Origin: Gnetum montanum
Lineage: Eukaryota; Streptophyta; Gnetopsida; Gnetales; Gnetaceae
Direction of reading: 5' to 3'
Assembly: GCA_015680685.1 (NCBI GenBank)
Contig: MNCI01029129.1
Location: 62,001 to 126,000, forward strand
Length of the DNA: 64,000 bases
In this document: piece by piece, positions 57,113-64,000 of the stretch
Position numbering within the stretch: the stretch's first letter is position 1
How the letters are laid out: each line of letters opens with the position of its first letter
Made by a program: the position numbers and the translations under genes
The notes under the pieces: generated by a model
Seen by the model: only the letters and a program-made list of their open reading frames with translations
The model's database searches: none
Told to the model about the DNA's origin: nothing

Positions 57113-60100
57113 ATGGGCAAGGGTAATGAGGTAGAAGGCCAGGGGAGGAAGGGGCCCGACTTGACTTTCGCGGAGGAAAGTGAGGCCATGCTACAGTGTT
57201 TTCTGAGGCCTAGGATTCCATCGTGGCCTGGATCATCACACAGGTAGGCTCTACTCTTACCTCAGTTAATTATTTTTTTACTTGTATGCTGAGCGTAGAT
57301 TCGCAGCGTAGATAGTTTTCACAGCGTACATTGTAGAAGATTTCCATAGCGTACAGGGTCTATACGCTGAGCGTAGACGATTTTTACAGCATAAAGGGTC
57401 TGTACGCTGAGCGTAAATAGTTGTCGCAACGTAAACGGTTGTCGTATACGCCGAGTGTAAATAGTTTTTTGATAGCGTATACGCCGAGTGTAAACAGTTT
57501 TTTGACAGCGTATACGCCGAGTGTAAACAGTTTTTTGACAACATATACACCAAGTATGAACAGTGTTTTAATAGCGTGTATGCTGAGTATAAACAGTTTT
57601 TTGACAGCATATACGCTGAGTGTAAACAGTTTTTTGATAGCGTGTATGCTGAGTATGAACAGTCTTTTGATAGCATGTACGCCGAGTATGAACAGTCTTT
57701 TGATAGTGTATACGTCGAGTATGAACAGTCTTTTGATAGCGTATACGCCGAGTATGAATAGTCTTTTGATAGCGTATACGCCGAGTATGAACAGTCTTTT
57801 GATAGCGTATACGTCGAGTATGAACAGTCTTTTGATAGCGTATATGTCGAGTGTAAATAGTTTGCATTGGCCTTCAATATTAATTTCATTTATATATTTC
57901 ATTTTGGTATATAGCAAATTTGTCATGGCACTCTAATTGTTTGCAAGGATCCTGAGCCTTTCCTCCTAGTAGTTGAGCTGGTTCGTGTACTAGCCTGGTT
58001 CGGACCCCTTGAAACTGATGAACCTACTCCTGATTTGACTATCAATAACAATGGGGTATGGTTCAGGGAAGCGGCCTGTGAATTCCTTAGCTTCATCCTA
58101 GACAGATTCAAGTTGGTGATATGGTCACACCTAAGCGAACAAGTTACGCGGAGTGTGCTTGAAGCGATGTTGCCAGAATCCTCAGATGGCATCATGGTCT
58201 TCATGGTGGACATTGATGAGGGACCCCTTGCAATTGAGGAAGGTCCTTCTGGAGGGCCCAAATCTACTTGTCCATTATCACACGTGTGGGACTTATTGCC
58301 ACGTGGGCCCCACTATCTTAATAACACTTTATTTTTGGCTACGCGTGCGTACACATTATTTCAAAACCCTCCTAGCATAGTGTATAGGGTAGAGAGGTAA
58401 GGTCGTTTAGTTTGTCGTTTCTATTTTTTGTCGTTTAGTGTTTGCTCCTGTTCTGATGACTGTTCTTTTGCAGGCTCCAAATTGACAAAGATGGGATATG
58501 CGTCAATGATGACGGGCTCGCACTGGCTCATACTGCTTTAGAGACCTTCATGGCAGGTCCCACCCTTCGCAGAGCTGTATTAGCTCAGACGAAGGGTGAC
58601 ATTGTGCATTTCCATAAACAGTTTTCTACAGCATTTGCACAATGCACGGCTCGTGGGTGGTTGCATGGAGATTGGTCGCACAATGAACCAGTTTTCCCTC
58701 ATGATGTTGACTTGGGCTCTAGCATCTTGAAGTCCACAACTGAAGGTAAGTGACAACATTTTCTAGATGCCTTAGTGGGTTTGTTCGACTGTTGGTGGTC
58801 ATACTGATGCGATGGTTTCAAATTGTATTTACAGTTAATGTCCCCCACCCCCCGGCGGGGACCCTGTTGCGACAGGGTGAACTGAGAGTACCCTGTTGAT
58901 GAAGTTTGGGGAGATCAGCAAGGCACAGCGATGGTTGCGCACCAATGCCCCGCCATCTATTGTCCGTTTTTTGGATGATGCCAGCCTCATGGAGTTATTT
59001 ACAACCCCAGGCCCTGATGTGTCCATAGCTGAAATGATTGAGATTCTTGATTCATTCGACAAGTCCGTCTCCTACTATAGCACCCGTATTAAGGGTATCA
59101 AAATAGTTTTCCATCTATTAGCCAAGTTCTTTTTAGACCTGTTCAGTGTACCGGCAGATGGCATGAATTTGGTTTTGGATAGGGCACAGAAAGAGCTTCA
59201 CATGATGTGTGAGCTAGAAGACTGGTTGGGCATTGTCAAGGGCTCCAAGGGATTCCCTATGCAGGGGACGTCAAAGGTGGTGGAAGTTAATGAATTGTAT
59301 CCCCTATTTCGAGCACAGGTGTTTCCTAAATCCCTGTCCTAGGTGAGGAGTCTTGGGATGGAAGCTGTGCATATCATGCGAACCATTTTAGAAACTGGGA
59401 TGCGTTATAATTGGACTCAATTTTTGTTGTCGGGCCTTCATAAGGAGATAGTGCGATTGCGTTCAAACGTTGAGGCGCAGTCCCATTTTACATTCGCATT
59501 CTTTGCAGGCTATCTACGTCGCTTGGCCGAGTTTCTAGTGGTTTGTGTAGATAATAAATATGTCCTACAAGACCGTACTCAATTATCTTGCCCATGGATT
59601 AACCATTTTTTCGAGATAGCTGAGTCCCAAGATGCACCTGAGGGAATTGATGAATCTATGTCCATCACAATAGAAGGGTCATCTGGCACTTCAATCCATA
59701 CACGTGACAGTGTAGGGTTGGAACCAGACAATGTTCCCTACACTGCAAAGAGAGCTGAATGGGTTATCAAGGAAACAATCAGGAAAGCCAAATCGAAGCT
59801 CCCAAAGCATGAACGCCCTAAAGAGGTGGCCTCAACTGTAGAGGAGCCAAGGGTGAAGCGAATACAGTTCAAAATGCCTATTCGAGGTGAGTAAGCGTGG
59901 TGCACTTATTACATTGTCCTTTTCATCTTATTCATATCTTTCGTTTTGACCACTTACATAAAACTAATTCCTTCAGAATTGACTTGGGAAGTGAGGAGGC
60001 AAGAGTTAGAGACCATCATCAAGGAGCAGGAAGCTACAACGAACTTAATAATTGAGGAGGAAGAGGTCGACAAAGATTCGGAGGAAGGGACGGAAGAGCT

Positions 60101-61551
60101 AGCAAAAGACACCATGGAGACAGAACTGGTAGATGACCAGGGTGGTGTTGATGAAATGTTCAGTAGCTTCCTTAAGAGAAGATTAGACCTTGGTGACCCT
60201 CCAAACCCTGAAGGGGACAGAGAACACGGTATGTTTCCTTTTGTTTTACTGTGTTGTTTGGTGAATCATTGTTTCTATAGTGTTTTACTTTAATGTTTTT
60301 TATCCCTTCCAGACGAAGGTACGAAAATTCCTACGATGCAGTTGGAAGTGCCTATGAAAGTGGTTCCCCCTGAAATGCCCCCTGAGGCTAGTCCACCTCG
60401 TACTCATAGACCATTTTCTTGGACCAAGATGCCAAAAAAAATGGATTTCGTCACTAGTATAGTTGACGAGGTGGGCGAACGAATTCAGGAAGTCCACCCT
60501 GAAATAGGTATAGATGTCTCACACTTTTTGCAGCCTTCGAATTTTAGATTCTCTTTTTTTTTACAATCTAAGATCCAACGCCTGTTCCTTTCGTTTATGT
60601 AGGAGTGAAACTGAAGTGGGACCCATCTGAGACCGTTAGTATTGAAAGCTTGCCTACACTACCACTAGAAGTTGAGCAAATACCATGGCTAGTCTATGAC
60701 GAGGTGGCGGAAGGTCTTGTACATAACGCCAAATCGCTTTGGACCTGTAGGCGTTCCATCAAACAATTATGGTTGCAAATCCAGGCAAAGGAAAAAGAGG
60801 TTTTCGAGTTATCAGTTGAACGTGATGATCTCAAGGCTTGGTATGAGTTCGCCTCGGCTAGGCTAACAGGTGATCGTTCTTGGTGAACTTCTGAGATCAC
60901 TTATACTAGATATTGGAACCTGTTAAATTGCCATGCATCATTAACTCGGAAACTAGCATAGCGTAAGGCCTAGGTAGATCTAGTGAACCTCAAGTGTCAG
61001 GATTGGAAGGCTTTCACTTCCAAGGTGCGCAAGTGGGGTCAAGATGAGAAGAACCACAAGCATCATTATAAGAAATCATTGAAAGAAGTATCCATAGAAA
61101 AATGTCAACTTGAAATTTTCGTAGAGGGTCTGGGTCTACGTTTGGCGTTTTATATCTTTGCTAAGAATACAACTATCGAGATGGAATTGCCCACGAGGGT
61201 AATTACGATCGCTTCTAGGGAGGTCTCTATGGGTGAATTCCCCTTGAAACATCCTACATGGTCGGCAGTTGACAAGGGGAAAGCCTTGGCGAACGTTGAC
61301 CTAGGCCTTGATGGGACTGACTGGGCTAGCGTCTCAGAGGAGGATCCCCTATGGTAAGCATTTTATTGCCATGAAATTCGTTCGTTGAGTAATTTTTGGG
61401 AGTTTTCTCTTTTGTTCTTGAGTTGATTGTTTCTTTTGCATTTTATAGCATCGAGGTGACGACGATGTTCAAGAAGCTGGCCCCAATGGAGTATGGACCC
61501 ATGATGCCGGTGGGTCTAAAGGGGACGACCCTCCTGTCCCTGATGTTTAAT
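57113..61551 (+). pseudogene. Antisense gene copy C, FCP1-like/transposon-domain fusion
   Basis: Exons: 57113-57243, 57947-58396, 58474-58745, 58835-59886, 59977-60228, 60313-60507, 60603-61353 and 61449-61551. Exon 1 encodes LTFAEESEAMLQC; exon 2 has FLLVVELVRVLAWFG, FREAACEFLSFILDRF, LVIWSHLSEQ and NNTLFLATRAYTLFQNPP, the FCP1/NIF layout without catalytic Asp; exon 4 has SLMELFTTPGPDV and STRIKGIKIVFHL; exon 7 is coiled-coil-like; exon 8 ends PPVPDV and stop. Breaks: exon 2 acceptor AG reads AA (57945-57946), a 5-nt net insertion at the start of exon 4, TAG at 59340-59342 where B has CAG, TGA at 60884-60886 where B has CGA, and two more stops before 60983. Intron 1 carries a 33-bp array. 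Confidence 0.7.
57441..57860. repeat. 33-bp tandem array in intron 1 of gene C
   Basis: About 12-13 units, AGCGTATACGCCGAGTGTAA then ACAGTTTTTTGAC, with weaker units from 57285. Because 33 is a multiple of three, several frames stay open and give spurious 11-residue repeat peptides of 171-203 codons. Confidence 0.9.
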
Positions 61552-61914
61552 TTTTTGCCTTGAAATTATTCTGGCTCATATTTTTACGTGAATTATAAAT
61601 TGAATGTTCTGAGTTGTATTCAACGGATGGATGGAATCAATTACACTTGTACAACCATATATCATTACATATATATATATTTCTCCATATTTTTTGTGTG
61701 GATTTTGAGTTTAAATGTAAACACAATGCTGTATTGTAAAATGTTTTGGTTTGTTTTTGTAGTTTAAGTGTAGTACACGAATGTAATTATAAGTGGGAAT
61801 GTAATTATAAGTGAAGGATAATTGCAAAGATTGTTATTGATGACATGACAATGCAAGCGTAAATTCGAACAATGAACTGGAATTTGGGAGAAAAACAAAG
61901 TATAGGTAGATGAT
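61552..61914. other. AT-rich 3' flank of gene C
   Basis: No gene. Contains a short (AT)n run near 61669-61680 and probable polyadenylation-type AT-rich sequence. Confidence 0.5.
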
Positions 61915-62085
61915 CTAGTTTAAGGCCATTTCGGGCCACATGCACTAGTTTAAGGCCATTTCGGGCCATGCGTAGGCAAGGGAAGTTTCAAGTGACATAG
62001 GTGGATTTCTCTTGGTAGACCGACCATTTCTGATCGTCGCTAGTTTTATGTCATTGCGAACATGGTAGTTTGACGTCATTCCGAA
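61915..62085. repeat. Stem-loop repeats, protease side of gene C
   Basis: Two perfect GGCC/GGCC units (loop ATTTCG), then weaker TGTC/AACA and CGTC-type units. Confidence 0.7.
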
Positions 62086-62097
62086 CTTGAATATCGT

Positions 62098-63397
62098 TTA
62101 TTGGTTTAGTAGTTTTTTGATTTTTCTCATTTTAATGTTAGGAGTAGCGTTAACGGGTATGATTCTATATTCAACGTCTCCTTCACTGATCACGTTGAAT
62201 GGTAATTCAGCCCATGGGACGTCTGATGGGATAGTTCCCGCATTGGTGCTTTTCGGTGCTTCTTCATGTATCATGGTTTCTGTGTCAGTTGTAGTTTCTA
62301 AGTGAGGCTGTGTATGTACGATTTTAGGCCTGGGTATTTCTATTTTGGGTAAATTTTCCTTTGTGTCTAAGAGATTATCACTTACTGGTTGTTGTTCATT
62401 TGTATCATCTTGTGTAGGCTCTTCGAGCTTAACCTCTGAGCCTTGATCTATGTTTGTATGCGATGAAATGGTAGATGTGGTAGCCTCCCCGTGTATAATG
62501 ATTTCGCCACCTTCATAAGCCAGGTGAATCTCTTGGTGTATGGGGGAAGATAATGCTTTCAGTTGGGCTAACCAGGGCCTTCCCAATATTAAATTGAACC
62601 CTGGCATTTCATTGATGACCACAAAGTTGGCAGATGTGTTGAATTGATTCCCTGCTATAAAGTCTAAAGTCATAGTGCCTTTGACTATTACACATGATCC
62701 ACTGAACGACTTCAAACACGTGGTGGCGGTTACTCTGATTAACTCCGTAAGCCCTAATTGTTCGACGATGGGATAGGGTACTACATTTGTAGCGGCTCCA
62801 TCATCTAAATGCACCCTATGTATCTTGAATTGATTTATCCGTATTGTTATGAACATAGGTGCGGTTGTTACTTCTCCCATTTTCTCATCCACTTTGATGT
62901 TATCATTATGGAAACTTGATGGCTTGGGAGTTGACCCTCGAGGTGAGTACATTACCGCATGAATTGAAGGTTCATTTGGAGGTAAGTCTTCGCTTACTGG
63001 GATGGAAGTCAACATGCACACTAGAGCTTTGCAATGAGTTTGAGATGTTAACATTAGGTTGTATAAGCTCAATGAAGTGTTTTTTTGTTTAAGTGCTTGC
63101 GTGACTTTTGTTAGAGTTGTGGCCAGATCTCTACTGTTAGGCGTACGTTTGTCGGTAGTGATTTGGTCCATTGGGCGCAACAGTTTTATTTCGTGCATAG
63201 TTGGTTTGTCATCTTTACCTGGAATCGTTGATTTGGGCTCATCATGTTCTTCGGATGATTCACCCTCATAGCCTGTGTTTGGTTTATTGTTAGATGATGT
63301 CATGGGTATTGCATTTAGCAGGGTAGGTTTGGGAGGTCCTAAGGCTAGTCGTTGGCACTCCTTCTCCAAGCGTTCACGTGTAAGCTTGTCTGCTAGG
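62098..63397 (-). CDS. Protease and C-terminal tail of element C (5' end lost)
   Basis: The longest intact frame here, over 430 codons on the - strand. The first few codons of the open frame come from the inserted LTR F, so the native start is upstream in gag. Retropepsin-like domain: HLDDGAATNVV (active-site D-x-G at about residues 202-204 of the open frame), CLKSFSGSCVIVKG, and ILGRPWLAQ at about 274-282. An acidic linker follows, then the conserved tail ELPFNVIS to KIKKLLNQ and a stop. Its role would be to cut the gag-pol polyprotein. It ends ~550 bp from the 3' end of gene C, in convergent orientation. Confidence 0.8.
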
Positions 63398-63614
63398 TGA
63401 AACACCATAAAATTTCGAGCTTAGTACTTTTCCAAAAAGAATCAAGCTAAGTCACAATGCTGCCCAACATGACTAAAGCTTGAGGACCCACAAATAGCTT
63501 CAAGTAGAGTCAAACTCAACGATTCCTTGGGACCCGTCGACGACCGCGACAACATCTGCTATCAAACCTGGCAATTCCGGAGCTTAAAATACTTAGTTTA
63601 CACTAAGTATGTAT

Positions 63615-63900
63615 TTTCAGCGTATACGCCCGATGTTCTCAGCGTATACGCCCAGCGTATATGCCCCAGATTGCATTCACAACGTATATGCCCAACGTAG
63701 ACGCCTAGCGTACATGCCTCACATGTACGCTCAGCAGATACGACTGATGCATACGCCCAACATGCAATCCCCAAAGATGACATGGAAATAGCACTGCAAA
63801 ACGAGATTCGATACGAGGCAGCGATTCACACGAACAGAGCATCCATCAGCGTATACGCCTGCCTGATATAGCGTATACGCCCAGCGTATATGCCTAGCAA
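63615..63900. repeat. AGCGTATACGCCC repeats in U3 of F
   Basis: About fifteen variants of a 13-18 bp word containing the palindrome GCGTATACGC, upstream of the TATA box. Confidence 0.8.
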
Positions 63901-63971
63901 ATGTAACATGTACACTTGTAAATTTTATTCTTTCGCACCCAATCAACGTACCAGGTGTCACCCTAAACCTG

Positions 63972-63978
63972 TATAAAA
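63972..63978 (+). promoter_or_regulatory. LTR TATA box, F
   Basis: TGTATAAAAATCCC followed by CATTAGATAA, the family core promoter block with an intact TATA. Confidence 0.6.
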
Positions 63979-64000
63979 ATCCCTATTTTTCATTAGATAA

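Larger units (their letters stand above)
50308..63397 (-). mobile_element. Tat-family element C
   Basis: On the - strand from the right: gag-PR tail (63397-62098), hairpin array, antisense gene C (+ strand, 57113-61551), hairpin array, RT-RNase H, second RNase H, INT, 37-bp repeat array, 3' non-coding region, polypurine tract and 3' LTR (51158-50308). Its gag and 5' LTR are beyond the insertion of F at 63398. It sits inside the RNase H region of B. Confidence 0.8.
63398..64000 (+). mobile_element. LTR of another family member (F), start only
   Basis: TGAAACACCATAAAATTTCG start matches the LTR start of B at 36472. Inserted in the gag-PR of C in opposite orientation and running off the window. 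Confidence 0.75.

Noticed and set aside
57278-57936. Open frames of 171-203 codons on both strands with 11-residue repeats
   Set aside because: They come from a 33-bp tandem array inside intron 1 of gene C; a unit divisible by three keeps several frames open at once. No start context or conservation in other copies.

Overview
The window looks like repeat-dominated nuclear DNA from a seed plant with a large genome. The evidence is the Ty3/gypsy elements of the plant Tat type (order PR, RT, RNase H, second archaeal-type RNase H, INT), a primer-binding site that appears to match plant tRNA-Asn, short GT-AG introns of about 75-105 nt, and many C-to-T nonsense changes. I cannot name the species. 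I see no ordinary host gene, tRNA, rRNA or CRISPR array. Two runs of N and four single Ns show it is a draft assembly.

Layout. An old Ty3/gypsy element in + orientation (10580-13606 and 30774-36471) has been split by younger elements of one Tat family. Element A (1-10579, - strand) is cut by the window edge. Element DE (13607-30773, - strand) is complete with two LTRs. Element B (36472-50307, + strand) is interrupted by element C (50308-63397, - strand), and C is interrupted by another LTR, F (63398 onward, + strand). The old element contributes an integrase remnant, two LTR-like copies and a gag-like region.

The notable feature is a long intron-bearing gene on the strand opposite to the retroelement, between protease and reverse transcriptase. 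It occurs in A (118-5270 +), B (43677-47853 -), C (57113-61551 +) and as a deletion remnant in D (22229-22444 +). Eight exons align between A, B and C. Exon 2 is 450 nt and exon 3 is 272 nt in all three; exon 1 is 131 nt in B and C. Exons 1-3 look like a captured FCP1/NIF-type phosphatase domain whose catalytic aspartates are gone. Exon 4 resembles the plant gypsy-type transposon-protein domain, and exon 7 is coiled-coil-like. A TATA box lies upstream of exon 1 in A, B and C, so the gene probably had its own promoter. All copies are now broken.

A second unexplained feature is a family of short repeats built as AGTTTA plus a 4-bp stem, a loop of about 6 nt and the complementary stem. Stem sequences differ between units (GGCC/GGCC, CGTC/GACG, CATC/GATG, AGTC/GACT, TGTC/GACA, AGCC/GGCT) but stay complementary. 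These arrays flank the antisense gene and the pol block in every element. LTRs, leaders, the antisense 5'UTR and intron 1 are also filled with tandem repeats, many carrying palindromic words such as GCGTATACGC.
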